Shown here: positions 11,644 to 24,945 of the stretch, piece after piece
How the letters are laid out: every line of letters starts with the position of its first letter
How positions within the stretch are numbered: the first letter of the stretch is position 1
Position numbers and translations under genes: made by a program
Notes under the pieces: generated by a model
What the model saw: only the letters and a program-made list of their open reading frames with translations
Databases searched by the model: none
What the model was told of the DNA's origin: nothing
Origin: Basidiobolus meristosporus CBS 931.73
Taxonomy: Eukaryota; Basidiobolomycota; Basidiobolomycetes; Basidiobolales; Basidiobolaceae
Assembly (NCBI GenBank): GCA_002104905.1
Contig: MCFE01000363.1
Span: forward strand, 1 to 64,000
Direction of reading: 5' to 3'
DNA length: 64,000 nucleotides

Positions 11644-11691
11644 TGTGGATTGTCTGTTGCTCATTCCACTTGTGCCAGCACACCTTTTATG
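11644..11691 (-). promoter_or_regulatory. Core-promoter module X, copy 2 left
   Basis: CATAAAAG from 11691 and AACAGACAATCCACA from 11658 on the minus strand. AATAAA at 11451-11446, 207 nt on. Divergent from the Y module at 12283. Confidence 0.6.
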
Positions 11692-12282
11692 CACATTCAT
11701 GGCATCAACGGACTATGTATCTGGTATGCAAATATGGTGTTGAATAGTAGCACTAAGGAACTGTAGAATCTTCCACCAATAACGCGGTCTAGCACAACGC
11801 TACCAAAATAGGCTTTCATGTGGTCTGTTGATCTGGTACACCTTTGAAGAATAATTAGAATTCGTATAGGATATATGGAATAGTGACACCAAATATCTGA
11901 TGAGCCACCCAGATTTTAGGAAGGAAACCAGATTAACATTGCCCGAATATCCTGCTCAGTGAAAAAAAGTACGGTGACAAGAGACGAATAGATTCCAGTG
12001 CTCCAACACCCATTGGGGCATTGTTCACTTAGTTTTCTCTTGCCGGATCTGTAGCACATATTCTCAGTGCAAGGTTGCGTTGTGGAATTGGCTAGCCGAA
12101 TGCTTAGTACGAAGTGCTCTGTGTTCCATTGGAATGACTAAAGATTCGTTTGGCTGGCTCGGCAGCTCGCTTTGATATCAGCTGATGATTTCAAGTATTT
12201 GTGCTTCCTCTCCATGTACGTTTCAGTGCAATATCACCTACTCTGAGTGAACAAGGCAGACTGTGTGTGAAATACGCAACAG

Positions 12283-12330
12283 TATATAAGGGCAACTGTA
12301 CCTTTCGACAAACTCAACATACAGTCCACA
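12283..12330 (+). promoter_or_regulatory. Core-promoter module Y, copy 2 left
   Basis: TATATAAG at 12283 and AACATACAGTCCACA at 12316-12330. AATAAA at 12619-12624, 303 nt on. Confidence 0.6.
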
Positions 12331-14498
12331 CCCTTGATTCGTTCTCAAGAGCTGCCAGCTTGTTCAGGAGTAGCACTCATCCGTCTGCCATCTCGCCGCC
12401 CAGATGATCGCCCGGCTTTGAAGGGAATGCCTCATTCTACCGCAAACAGATAGGTGATGGTAATGCATCGACTGGGATCGGCTACGTATTCCTATCCGTA
12501 CTTGCTACCGGGATTAATGTCATTGCTGAGCACATGTATGTCACCTCAATGCATATTGGTATTTTATCTTTTGCACAGTTGTAAGGAGTGATTGGCAGGC
12601 AAAGGTGATATCCACTTGAATAAACTAGTCTAATGATGACGATGCAAAAAAATATGAGCATGATTTAATCGGAACAGGTACTCGTCATTAGTAGCCGACG
12701 GTGTTATCTGTTGCATCAATATGAGTGTTGTAATATATTAAAGCCTTTACTCATTTCGGTAGATGAACAGGCGCATTATGCCAAGAAGTGTCCGTCCCAT
12801 CCAAATATTAAAGGCTTCGGCCAAGTCTTACCATCACACAGGTGGATATCCTATTCAACTTATATTCTTGGCTTATCTTGCTATCGATGCATGCATAATT
12901 GAAATGGTTGGATGAATTCACGTACTGTGGTGACTGATGATGTCGAATATTCGTCCATCATTGAATTGCTGCTTTTTCCCGCATCCCATAAATTTCAGAT
13001 GGTATTTTCCGCAGCACGGTCAACTGCTCTCTAGTATTCCGGGAAGTTTTCCAAGGCCTTTTGGCTTTGGACTACCTATTGCCATATATAATGCTTGCGG
13101 GCCGGTCATCACGATCTTCACTCGATGAATGAAAATTCCGACTTCCTTTGTTAAGAGCTCAATTGAACGATCTCATAAGATTTGGTACGCTATTAGCCAA
13201 TATATTGGATTAGGAATGCCTGGAATTCTAATTACAGGTAAATATGAGTAGCGTGACGACTAAGCCGTAATATGTCACCAACTCTCCAACATTTCTGAGG
13301 TATTAAGGTGTTTAGATATGGTTTGGAAGCTTATCGTATTCGATCGAATAATATTTGGCTCATTGCTACCGGTATTGGTAAACAGAGTCCAAGGGCATGT
13401 TGACAACCATCAAAATAGTACTCCATTTAAAGCCTTCCACAATTGCAGATATTTATCACACATTCAATGTTTTCCCAATTAGCAAGACGCATACTAAAAT
13501 ATTCGATAATAAGGAGAGGTGGTTACCTCCAACTTTTGGCAAATCAATGTATTATAGCAGGGCGCATAGAAAAGTTCCTTAAGGAATCCAGTAGTACTGA
13601 GCGCCTGAACTAGCTAGGATAGACCTTGAAATACTAACATCCTTCGTGGTAAACTAAAAGGTACTGGGTAGCACTGCGATAAAACACTATCTCCAACGGA
13701 AATAATGCAGCATTTGTAGACGATGCTCGTAGTCTGCGGTATCAGCAGTGAATTTGTGATGTCAGAATATCTAGCGTCACGTGCATTGCAGTCTACCGCC
13801 TCAGATACCCTTACTAACTTTGTACGTACCAAGGGCATAAACCAGCTAGTGTCAAGAAACATATAAATGATACTTGTGTTTGGCGATAGCACTGTATGGA
13901 TACAGACACTTTGCAGTAACTCAGAGTGGGAGGCTGAAACACTCCGTAGTTATTGCTAGTTGGAGTGGGCTAATATTGCTACACCTGATATGCTGAAACA
14001 TCTGCCAAATCGGGCACATTGAGCCTACCTCGCAGGGAAAATGCCCGGTGTTGGAACTACACGGCAAAAGCTCGATTAAACTGAGCTCTGAAATATTGAA
14101 TCACTCGCTTGGATGCAACAGATAACATCGCCGTTGACTGATGGCGATCACTTGTTCCGATTAAATCATGCTCATATTTTGTTGTATCGTCATCATTAGA
14201 CTAGTTTATTCAAGTGGAGAACTCCTTTTCCTGCCAATCACTCCTTACAACTGTGCAAAAGGTAAAATGCCAATGTGCATTGAGGTGACATACATGTGCT
14301 CAGCAATGACATTAATCCCGGTAGCAAGTACGGATAGGAGTACGTAGCCGATCCCAGTCGATGCATTAACATCACCTATCTGTTTGCGGTAGAATGAGGC
14401 ATTCCCTTCAAAGCCGGGCGATCATCTGGGCGGCGAGATGGCACACGGATAGGTGCTACTCCTGAACAAGCTGGCAGCTCTTGAGAACGAATCAAGGG

Positions 14499-14546
14499 TG
14501 TGGACTGTATGTTGAGTTTGTCGAAAGGTACAGTTGCCCTTATATA
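14499..14546 (-). promoter_or_regulatory. Core-promoter module Y, copy 2 right
   Basis: TATATAAG from 14546 and AACATACAGTCCACA from 14513 on the minus strand. AATAAA at 14210-14205, 303 nt on. Faces the module at 12283. Confidence 0.6.
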
Positions 14547-15133
14547 CTGTTGCGTATTTCACACACGGTCTGCCTTGTTCACTCAGAGTAGGTGATATTG
14601 CACTGAAACGTTCATGGAAGGAAGCACAAATCCTCGAAATGGACAGCTGATTCCGAAGTGAACTTCCGAATCGGCAGCATGAGTCATGGCCTCTTCAGTG
14701 GTACACACTGCACTTCGTACTAAGCATCCAGCTGGCCAATTCCACCGCGCAACCTTGCACTGAGAATACGAGCTACAGGTCCTGTAAGAGAAGCACGTGT
14801 GGTCGACTCTCCAATTGGTGCCGCAGCATATGCAGTCGTTCGCCCAAATTCACCGTGTTACCTTGCACTGAGCAAGATGCATGGGTGAACCTAGTTTGGA
14901 CTAGGATCCATCGGGCTTCTATCTCAAAATCTGGGTGTCACAATGCCATATATCCTTATACGGATTCTAGCTATTCCTTCCCGATGCACCAAATCCAAGG
15001 GACACATGAAAGCCAACTTTGGTAACTGGGTGTTAGACCCCAATATTGGTGGTACGCTCTTCAGTCCTCTAGTGCTACTGTTCTGCACCATATTTGCATA
15101 CCAGATACATAGTCCGTTGATGCCATGAATGTG

Positions 15134-15181
15134 CATAAAAGGTGTGCTGGCACAAGTGGAATGAGCAACAGACAATCCACA
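15134..15181 (+). promoter_or_regulatory. Core-promoter module X, copy 2 right
   Basis: CATAAAAG at 15134 and AACAGACAATCCACA at 15167-15181. AATAAA at 15373-15378, 206 nt on. Divergent from the Y module at 14546, 588 bp away. Confidence 0.6.
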
Positions 15182-15947
15182 TCCTGCTATCCCTTCTGCT
15201 GGCGTTCTGGCTGTTCGCACAACATCTGATGGCCCACTATCTATGGTAACGGGTGCTTTACTGGTGATGCACACGCATTGGTGATCCGCTACTTACGGAG
15301 CAATGAGCAAGGTTTACCCCCGGTGCTGAAGAGGGATTGTGAGACCCCTTTAATATATGTTTAAAGAGCTAGAATAAAGGAATGGAGGGAGATCTTTTGG
15401 ATCTTTCAAAGGATTTTGAATTATTTTTGCCAGGTAGTTATCTTCTCCAGTGTGGTTTTTCGCATGAAATCCGCCAGTGTATGGTTCTGTGTGTTTTTTG
15501 GAAGTAGCATATATATATATATATATATTTATGAATGACAGAGATATATGCAAAAATCGATCGAGCTATAATATTATAATTGGGCATACCGCAATCATCT
15601 TGAAATATAAACTTGCATCACAACCTTGAACTGCTGTAAGCGGCTCTTTATGTACACATCAAGTAGTAAACAAAGAGCCAAAGTTGGTTGGCCATTGAGT
15701 ATAAAGCAATCCATCAATTTCTATTCACACTTGGAATAAATATCACTTTTGTGTTCAACTTTACTATTAAGAACAGCTACTCAAGTTACCAGCAAAGCAC
15801 TTGTGAAAGTGCTGAGAAGATATCGGAATCTCTAGAACTATTGTTCAAATTCTATTTGTTACTCGGTATGTAGGAAACTCTACTATATGCTAGCTAGACC
15901 TAGGTATTACCTATTAGTGCGAAGTGATACATCAGATCAACGAAATT

Positions 15948-16322
15948 CCGTTTGTGACGCGTTTAGTAGTACGGTCTCGGAATAGCATGAAATCTTATCG
16001 TTATTACGATTCGATTTCTTACCAGCCAATGGCTTCATCGATGAGTTAAAATCCACGAAGACTCCAGTTTCTTAAGTAGTAGGCAGCCAATAGACACGGG
16101 TAATCGCATTCCAACCACCTCAAGCTAGTTGGCTAACCTAGAAGGGCTGAAATAAGCTTGGTGGTACCAATTTAACTATGGTAATACCGGATGTGCTGCC
16201 ACTAGTTCTTTTAGGAGTAAGCGATGGTCAAACCAGATGACTAGAACCCCAAATCTGTATCTGGTTTTGTGCAAATTGATGGTTTCTAGAATGTAAAGTG
16301 TGCCGTGAGATACAAGAGACTG
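15948..16322 (-). repeat. Outer arm of 6-kb palindrome, right
   Basis: Reverse complement of 10352-10726. Moving inward on both sides one meets a diverged spacer, then module X, then module Y, so the palindrome continues imperfectly to a central loop at about 12730-14110. Confidence 0.85.
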
Positions 16323-17689
16323 CTAGTTGAGCTTAGTGTTCACATGGAGTTTACAATATTATGTCAGTAAGTTAGGTTATTGGAGGTACCAGCAGGTACA
16401 TAGAATTCAAGGCATGAGGGAGGTATGAACATCAAAGGCGAGGGTGGACTACGCTAGTGAGCTAAAAATACCTAATCCAAGTACATCATACCTATATACC
16501 TGCACAGTTATTGCCGGTGTTAATTTCATTGGCACATAACATAGTATAATTCAATGTTATAATAGCTGCCTATGCTGTAGACTGGGGTTGAAAGAGATAT
16601 TGTGATTCAATTGGTTACATCGGCACTGTAGCGTATAAGAAGCTCCACATACACCAAAAAACTTTGCCTAATAGAATGTTGCTATCTGTTATAGTAACCA
16701 TTTTCATTAGCCCGTATAGGCTTGGGGGCGCACTGTGGGCTTTTGTAGTCCTTTCGGGTATATTAAATGAAATCCGTTGTAGAATCGTGATCAGTTGTGT
16801 TTGCCAACATCCCCAGTCGTATCCACTTGACACCCGGTATATCTATAACAAGTTTGGTCATTCTTTGTCATGAAGAAGTCTCCATCAAATCTACACCTCA
16901 ATCGAAACTCATACCTACGTGGAAGTCCAAAAACCACTTCAATATGTATACACTGATATGGGAATATTGATTGAGCTACCTGCTTGATCTAGACAAATTA
17001 TACAAACTGTATTGCTGCTTTGCGTATTTGTATCAAGAATAGCCCTCGGAAGAGCACTGCCTCAAAGTAGCACATACGCATTCATTACTTGTTGGTGATA
17101 TGCCGATGCACGCTCAATGTACGCTCCACTATCCTGTCCCCTAGTAGCACGTCACCCAATATAGTTAACTTGTAATATCTCGGAATTACTCGATTTGCTT
17201 GCACTTTTGTTGGTTGGTTCAGGAAATTACTAAAATCAGGAGACTCCAAAAGTAGTGAATGATAAGCACTGAGTTACCGGCCTACTGACCCTAACTTGAG
17301 TTTTACTTCGTATAGGCCCACCTAAAGCAACGCTTGCCCTGTGAGGATCGAAACCTTATTCCAACAGGCCTTAATTCTATCGCGCCACAAAGAGATGCAA
17401 TGGGGATAAATTGAATTCTAGTTTTACCAATGGCCCAGCGTCCACGGAATTTCTAGGAGGTCCGTTAGTGTTACATTCGACAACGCTTGGCTTCAACATT
17501 TATGGCAGAATCTCTTGTGTATTCAAGTTCGGGCTGTTGATGCATATGATATAGATCAAGATCTCCTGCTTAATTGTGTATCCTACTGAAGTCGAATAAG
17601 ATTTCATCACGATGGAATGATCCTGAAGCTACCATATTTAATGATTTATCTAACATCCATCAGAAAATCATAAAAATGTGAAATTTCTC
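16323..17689. other. Intergenic stretch between repeats
   Basis: No coding sequence recognised. A GTATAAGAAGCTCCACATAC string near 16630 resembles the promoter modules only loosely and lacks the 33-bp spacing. Confidence 0.45.
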
Positions 17690-18066
17690 CCACAGTTCCT
17701 GTAAGCGAAGCTCGAGTGATTAACGCCCCATTTTCCGAAGGAAGAAGATTCATTCGTTTAATTTATCACACTATCTAGTACGGAGCAAGATACATTGGTG
17801 AAGCTCGTTCGCGCTTATATCAATCTGGTTTCCTTCCCAAGATTTGGGTGGCACAATAGAGATCCGGTACCACAGTGCCATATATCCATATACAATTTTC
17901 AACCATTCCAAAACGACGTGCTGATCCTAAGGGCGGCGTGATATTCAACATTGGTAGCCTTTATACTGGGACTCGATGCTGGCGTAAAATTTTTCTTTAC
18001 ACTAGTACTACTCTTCAACATCACTTTTGCACACAAGATGCAGAGTACATTGTTGCTGTGAATGCA

Positions 18067-18114
18067 CATAAAAGATGCATTAGCACAAGTGAAATAACTA
18101 ACATACAGCCAACA
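18067..18114 (+). promoter_or_regulatory. Core-promoter module X, diverged copy
   Basis: CATAAAAG at 18067 and AACATACAGCCAACA at 18100-18114, still 33 bp apart although the flanks have diverged. The downstream AATAAA is changed to AATGAA. I find no divergent partner on its left. Confidence 0.5.
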
Positions 18115-19167
18115 TTCTGCTACCCCTTCAGCCGACGTTCTGCCTGTTCGCTCGACATCTGATGACCTATCTTTTATAGTAACGAGTGCTTTCCGGATGA
18201 TGAATACACATTGGTAATCGGCTGCTTATATAGCAGCTAGGAAAGTTTACTTTCATTGTTGACTGAGGAACTATGGGAACCACTTGTTTGATATGCCCGA
18301 ATGAAGGAATAGGAAGAGTTTTTTTGGATCTTTAAAAGGATTTTGCAGTATTGTTACCCACTAGTTGTCTTCAACAGTGAGCAAGCTTACTTGGAATTTG
18401 CAAGTGTGTGGCTCCATGAACTATTTTGAATCGATATGTTTATAGATCGCAGGGGTGTTTGTAAAAATCGAATCAGCAACAGCAATATAATTCGGTTTAT
18501 CGCAATCATAGGAGCATTAATATTGGCGTCATATGATTAAATTGCAATAAATGGCTCTTCACGTACAAATAATGAGGTAAACATTTATTTGAAGCTGACC
18601 AGTGAGTGACGCGAAGGCAAAGTAATGATTGATTTGTTTAGCAGCCCTGTATACATATGCGCTTAGGGCATTTGCGGTGGTCTTGCAACGACGTAGCTAC
18701 TGAATTAAGCTTTAGCATGGCCTTATTCGTGAGATAGTAACATTGCATGTATTTTGAAAACAATGAAAAGTATCAGAAATGAATGTATCTTCGCTACATA
18801 CTGTACTGAGGTTCAGCAGAAGCATGCTATCCATCGATCTAGTGTGAAATTGGAAACGATGATTTGACCCGTCATCATTAAGAAGGTTTATTCAGAAGGA
18901 TAGTGACTCGCTACATGCCTGCTCATCACATCGAACCTCAATGACTAAAATACAATGCTAATCGGCACATCCCATTAGCAAAGCACCCTATCGGTGGTCC
19001 CCGAGTAGTATCGATTTGCTGCTACATTGAAAGCAAGATGCCAATCATTACAAGCGTGCTCAGACGGTGTATCGGCAGCAATCAGGGCTATCGCCTGGGC
19101 AGAGTCACGGCCGAAGGAAAAAGCCCACTCCTGAACAAACTGGCAGCTCCGGAGAACGAGTCAAGTG

Positions 19168-19215
19168 TGTGGATTGTATGTTGACTATGACCTGAAAGCT
19201 GCTTACCCTTATATA
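19168..19215 (-). promoter_or_regulatory. Core-promoter module Z, copy 2
   Basis: TATATAAG from 19215 and AACATACAATCCACA from 19182 on the minus strand. AATAAA at 18892-18887. Faces the diverged X module at 18067. Confidence 0.6.
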
Positions 19216-20086
19216 CTTTGGGCTGTCCTACTCGCGACCAAGTCGATTCTCTCATAGCCCGTCTCATCGCATGATCGCTCGCATATGAATCACACGAACT
19301 TCTACGTCTCGATTCTAACTCGCTCAAATGGATTTATTGGTGGACAGCACCCCATACCTGAAGCTTGGAGACACTCTCATCACATCGCTTTTGAGCCACT
19401 TCAAGATCCAGATCCCGATAGAAGCTGATAGTATCTAATACGAGAACAAGCCCATTGATCTGTGTGTCATGGATTCAGGTGTGCTACCGTTTCAGTGAAA
19501 CCAAGTAAAACTAATAGCTAATTGGCCCCGACAAAAATTGTCTTCTTAGTGGTCCTTGCTTTATGAAGCGTATTTGACACATGGAAATTTCTTGGAGTGG
19601 AGTCGAACGAAATCCACCTTATGTGGGACTAGAAAGAATTTCCTGAAAAGTGAACTGAATCATATTTTCATTTTTGGTGCTACCTATATATTATATTTAT
19701 AGGCAGTCAAAAATAGTTATGATCCAGTTTGAAGCTAAAGGTGAGTACCGAAATGAATCCATATAACCATCAAACTAATGGCGAATATGTATTATGAAGT
19801 GTAGGAAATACGAGTAGCTAAAAGACTGAGTTACGATGGGTTGTGTTCATTTAAAAATGCCATAAATTGATTGCCTCTTGGGTTGTACGATTTTTTAATT
19901 AGTCAAGCCCGATGGCAGAGCTATTGTCGATTCCAGTTTAGGTTTCAAACAGTAGTCGCACATCTCAGAAGGTGAAATGGTCTCTAATAGTATTGGTTAC
20001 TGTGTATAGTCGAGTCGGACCTACCATAAGTACTGTAGTACTCATTCTGTCCACGGCTTAGAGTTACTCGAATTACAAATGCTGGC

Positions 20087-20094
20087 TATAAAAG
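20087..20094 (+). promoter_or_regulatory. TATA box of the RNA-dependent RNA polymerase gene
   Basis: TATAAAAG lies 68 bp upstream of the ATG at 20155. It supports transcription starting just before that ATG and therefore a short first exon. Confidence 0.55.
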
Positions 20095-20154
20095 CAATGC
20101 GGAATCGCTTCGTCCACATTTTTGCCTAATTCCTCTCTCTGATTTAACTACTGA

Positions 20155-23100
20155 ATGAAGGTGCTAGCTGTTCAGGTAAACCATACAGATTAATTTATCG
20201 TGAGATTTAATATGTAACAAATCACAGCATAATACCAATGACTGTAGAAGCGAAGATACTCAGACACCATGGTATCCTGGTCCTCTATTATTCAGGAATA
20301 TCGACCCAAGTCGTCTCCAGGAGTTAGGCATTTATATTCAGGGCTTACCAGCTTCTATGAAGGTCACAGATGTGAAGAATTATTTTTCCAAATGGGGCTA
20401 TGTTAACTCGTGCACAGTGATACCAAGGCAAAATCATGTACGAGGTAATGCAGCCGTAGTCAATTTCAAACCACCACCACCTACTCTAGATTTTATGGAT
20501 CAACTATATCACCGTGTGCGTCAAGAGCAGAGAAGCGAAGTTCTCCTTATCGAATTTACTGCCAAAACCGCTGAGCATCTATATCGCCAATTCCAAGGGG
20601 TGTATACGCCATCTGTCTACTACACTGGGTTAGCCTCGCTAGATATGGGCACTAATTTAAACAACAAACAATTCCTGCGCATTTGGGGGCCTTCTAACGG
20701 CTGTCTTATTGAGGTGAACTTGGAAAGAAGATATATATTTTTACAGTTCTGTCACAACGATTATGTCTATCGAATTGGAATTCGATGGGATGAAATCCGG
20801 GCATTAACGTTCGATACTGAACGTGCAAATGTGTGTACTTTATATATACAAACCAACAGTTCACCTTTCCTATGGTGCCGGCACGAGATTCCCGTGGCAA
20901 GCGCCTCTCATGGCAACCGCTGGAGTGAAGAGAACTATTGGCGACGTGTCCCCTACATTAGCGATCCATATTCAACAGACCCAAATTTTACCACTAGAAT
21001 ACGTGTTGGCGATTTCAACGCGTATCGAGTATGTGCTCCATTATTCAATTCATGTGGTGAGCCATTCCAAGTGGCGATAAATATATTGACTCAGTACAGC
21101 AATATGGCAAGCAAATTCAACTCGACAATCCCAAGCGTAATAGATGTATCGACACGACGTATTGAGGACATGTCTTCGCTTCCGTTTGAATTAGTATACA
21201 TTATCCAATGCTTAACTTGTGCGCAAAAGCTTACACCATACAACTTATCAAAGGAGTGGATTGCGTTTATTGGTAATCTGGAGCCATGGATCGCCAAAAA
21301 TTTATTATACCGGATGATGGAAACCAAATGTTTAATCGAAGATCCTTTGAAGTACTCCCAAAATATACTACCGAAACTGAACAGCATGAAAGTAGACCTG
21401 GAAGAAATATCTCAAGAGCGGATGTGGGTTCGTAGGGCTATTGTTACCACCAGCAAAGTCCATCTCTTGCTCCCAACTCTTGAATCATCAAATCGAATTC
21501 TGAGACACTTCTGTCGGTACAAGGATCATTTCCTTCAAGTGACTTTTTCCGATGAGCACAATGAAAAGCTAGGCCCCGATTTAGATGAATACGAAGAGAT
21601 ATTACGTGATATTGAGGAAAAGCTGACATGTGGATTCTACACCGCCAACAGACATTATAGATTCCTTGGATTCTCTTCAACGCAGCTACGCGAACACACC
21701 TGCTGGTTTTTTGCTGATACACCAGATGGCATAGACGTGAAATATATTCGTGAGTGGATGGGTGACTTCAGCGAAATCAAAAGCCCAGCTAGACATGCCG
21801 CACGTATGGGGCAGTGCTTTTCCAATACACGCGCAGTTAAGACCCTTCAAAAAGGTGATATGAAAGAGATGCCGGACATCGCTCGAAATGGATATGTGCT
21901 TTCAGATGGTGTTGGTAAAATTTCCTGGTCGTTGGCAACCGAAATCGCTAGCACATATCACCGGCGGGAAGTTCCCGGCGCCTTCCAGTTTCGTCTCGGT
22001 GGTTACAAAGGAGTTCTTGCTGTTGCCTCTGACAATGAGATGGATGGCTACTCAGTTCATCTGCGCCCGAGCCAGAATAAGTTCAGATCCACTCATACCG
22101 AATTAGAGATTGTCAGAACTGCGGAGTTTATGCCTGCTTATCTCAATCGGCAACTCATTATGCTATTAGTCTCAATGGGTATTCCAGAGGATGTCTTCGT
22201 GCAAATACAGGATGACTATTTGCAGGAAGTGGAGGGCATTACCAGCAATGAGAGATCCGCTTTGAGTATCCTAGCTCTACATATCAATGGAAGTTGGATA
22301 GTCAAGACTCTAAGAGATATGGTCCTTGCGGGATATCTCAGGTTTGGGGATGCTATGACCAAATCCATGCTAAAGCTCTTTCAAATCCAGGTTCTGAGGG
22401 ATACCAAAGAACGTGCTAGGATACCAGTTGAACAGGGCGCCCATTTGATAGGTGTTTTGGACGAAACGAATACTTTGAAAGAAAACCAAGTAGTTATTCG
22501 CTTCACTGACCCACAGGATCCCAGCACAATAAGAAGCTATGTGGGCCCTGCATTGGTTACTCGGAATCCGTATCTGAATCCAGGTGATGTCCACATGGTC
22601 GAGGCGGTCGATATTCCGCATCTTCGTTCTCTTGTAAATTGTATCGTATTCTCTTCTCAAGGTGAGAGAGACTTACCCAGCCAGTGCAATGGAGACCTTG
22701 ATGGGGATACATACATGACAATATGGGACAAACGATTACTGCCATCTCAGAGGAAATTCGTATCCGGTTACAACAAGTGCGAGATTACGGCTGCCCGGAA
22801 GATCACAATTGACGATACAATTAAGTTTTTTATCCATTACGTTGTATCAGACAATGTAGGTGCGATAGCGAATGCTCACTTAGCCTGGGCTGACCAGTCA
22901 CCTTATTACACTCTATCAAATAAGTGTGTATCATTATGCCAGCTTCATTCCAAGGCAGTCAGCTTCATCAAGACTGGAGTTCCCGCAAGGCTCCCTTTTT
23001 CTTTGCGCCCAAAGCTATGGCCGGATTTTATGAACAAGAACCCGAGAAAATCATACATCTCAACCAATGTTCTGGGGAAAATGTATAGAAGTAGTGCTCA

Positions 23101-23602
23101 GAAGTTAAACGCGGCATTAGAGCTATACTCAACATGTACATCTGAGGATGCGCGATTAGACGAGAAACTTCTGGTACCTGGATATGAAGCATACATAGCA
23201 GAGGCCTTAAACCTGAAGCAAGAATACGACATTATGATTCGGGATATCATGAACCAGCATGAAATACAAACAGAGGCTGAGGTAATATCCGGATATATCC
23301 AGAAATTTTCTCATATTGTTAGCCGAAAGAAGGAAAAATTCTTGCTGAAAGAAAGCCTGGGGAATGTTATCAGTGCTATATGGAAAACCTTCCATGATAA
23401 ATTCAATGCCGAGTTTGCTGACGATACCGACAATCACAAAGTGAGTATCAATCGTAAACGAAAAGCCAGTGCCTGGTATTACGTATCGTACAATGATCCG
23501 AATTTAACAGCCAGCGATCCTTTTATGAACGACTCCTCACTCACATCGTTTTCTTGGGTTGTCTGTGATATACTACAATCTATTGCATCAGATATTGAAT
23601 AA
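20155..23602 (+). CDS. Cellular RNA-dependent RNA polymerase (RNAi pathway)
   Basis: Makes complementary RNA from single-stranded templates and so feeds Dicer and Argonaute; family QDE-1/RDR/RRF. The diagnostic catalytic loop DLDGD is at 22694-22708, inside CNGDLDGDTYMTIWD, and the late motif ASAWYYVSY is present. An uninterrupted frame runs from 20204 to 23602. The first ATG in it (20357) falls inside an RRM-like N-terminal domain (LGIYIQGLP, then KVTDVKNYFSKWGYV), so the true start is upstream. My preferred model is exon 1 20155-20175 (ATG 68 bp after a TATA box, donor GTAAAC) joined in phase to 20264, giving about 1119 residues with DLDGD at 818-822. The intron is the uncertain part; it lacks a clear CTAAC branch site. 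The gene looks intact and lies between inverted 3.4-kb repeats. The name is sure; the first exon is tentative. Confidence 0.9.
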
Positions 23603-24131
23603 AATACAATTCGTCATTAAAGTCTTAATGAACTAAGAATAATCGGCATTGACATTGATTTTTTAGTGGCGAACTGGCAATTATCTTTACTTTGGTGATT
23701 GTGAGCACGAACCTACCTATTAATCAGACCATAATCCCTGTACTAGCCCAAAATGGAGTTGGCAAATTTGGATTTTGGTCAATGCATCAATTGGAATATA
23801 GAGTGGCATAGCTTTGATTGGATGAGGAACCACCGGATGTAGGTCACTATACAATGGAAATTACTTACGATGAAACATCCACAACTCATTGCTAATTGAT
23901 ATGTATATATATATAGGGCTCAAGTATCTATTTCATTAAAGTAAGCATGAGCACACATGTCAACACCTACCAACTTGTAATTGTTGGGTAGTGAATAGGC
24001 CTCTACGAATAGGTTATTGCACACAGTAATTGGCCATAAGCCTATAAAATGTATATTTATCATACAAAGAAGTTACCGAAATCAAAAAAACACCACCATA
24101 GATGATGCAAATGAACCACCAAAGGAGATAT
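23603..24131. other. Intergenic stretch downstream of the polymerase gene
   Basis: AT-rich, with an AT run near 23905. No exact AATAAA directly after the stop; AATAAAATAC overlaps the stop itself at about 23599. No gene recognised. Confidence 0.4.
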
Positions 24132-24189
24132 GGTCAGACTTTATAATACTTCACTTGCTTGAATTGCAACGGACGGGAGAACCCCGGCT

Positions 24190-24237
24190 TGTGAATTGTA
24201 TGTTGCGCATTCAACTTCCAACGTCATGCCTTTTATA
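24190..24237 (-). promoter_or_regulatory. Core-promoter module V, copy 3
   Basis: TATAAAAG from 24237 and AACATACAATTCACA from 24204 on the minus strand. The repeat ends about 60 bp downstream, so the transcribed part is lost. It points towards the end of the polymerase gene. Confidence 0.55.
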
Positions 24238-24897
24238 CGTATTCATGGTAATTGCGAAATCGCAACTGTGTCGGTGTTTCGGCCACAACAATAGCACTAG
24301 TGAAGAATGGTCCACTAGTATTGAGGCCCAGTACCATCTTGCCAACAAACCGCTACTGAATGCTTGCACTCATAGGCACTGAGTGGCTTACACATACAGA
24401 GCGCTGCTACACTCGGAAATGCTGTACCACCCATGCTTACCCAAAGTTGACAAGCAGCTTTGTAAAGAATCATCCAGATTTTGGGAAGATCCCTTAATTA
24501 ACTTCAACTACAAATATGGCACTTATTCGCATTTTCTACCACCTTCATGAGTGAATATGTTTCTCATTAAAGAGTTAAGTGCCACGGCCAATTAGCTTTC
24601 AGTTTCACTTGGTTCCACTGAAAGGGTAGCACACCTGAATCCATGGCACACAGATCAATGGACTTGTTCTCGTATTAGATACTATCAGCTTCTATCGGGA
24701 TCTGGATCTTGAAGTGGCTCAAAAGCGATGTGATGAGAGTGTCTCCAAGCTTCAGGTGTGGGGTGCTGTCCACCAATAAATCCATTTGAGCAAGTTAGAA
24801 TCGAGACGTAGAAGTTCGTGTGATTCATATGCGAGCGATCATGCGATGAGACGGGCTATGAGAGAATCGACTTGGTCGCGAGTAGGACAGCCCAAAG

Positions 24898-24945
24898 TAT
24901 ATAAGGGTAAGCAGCTTTCAGGTCATAGTCAACATACAATCCACA
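24898..24945 (+). promoter_or_regulatory. Core-promoter module Z, copy 3
   Basis: TATATAAG at 24898 and AACATACAATCCACA at 24931-24945. AATAAA at 25190-25195; an internal deletion shortens this unit. Divergent from module V, 661 bp away. Confidence 0.6.

Larger units (their letters stand above)
12160..15560 (+). repeat. Large repeat copy 2, direct duplicate of 4395-7805
   Basis: Nearly identical to copy 1 by eye, with scattered substitutions, small indels and a different AT-rich end (an AT dinucleotide run at about 15509-15528). A frame open in copy 1 at 4946-5269 stops early here. The block is the central part of the 10352-16322 palindrome. Confidence 0.85.
17690..19540 (+). repeat. Diverged X and W plus near-identical Z module
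   Basis: 17690-18560 is a clearly diverged relative of 6980-7860 (module X and the start of W). 18815-19540 is a near-identical direct copy of Z (8020-8720), lacking about 18 bp near 19088. This is the repeat closest to the polymerase gene, whose TATA box lies about 550 bp further right. Confidence 0.75.
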
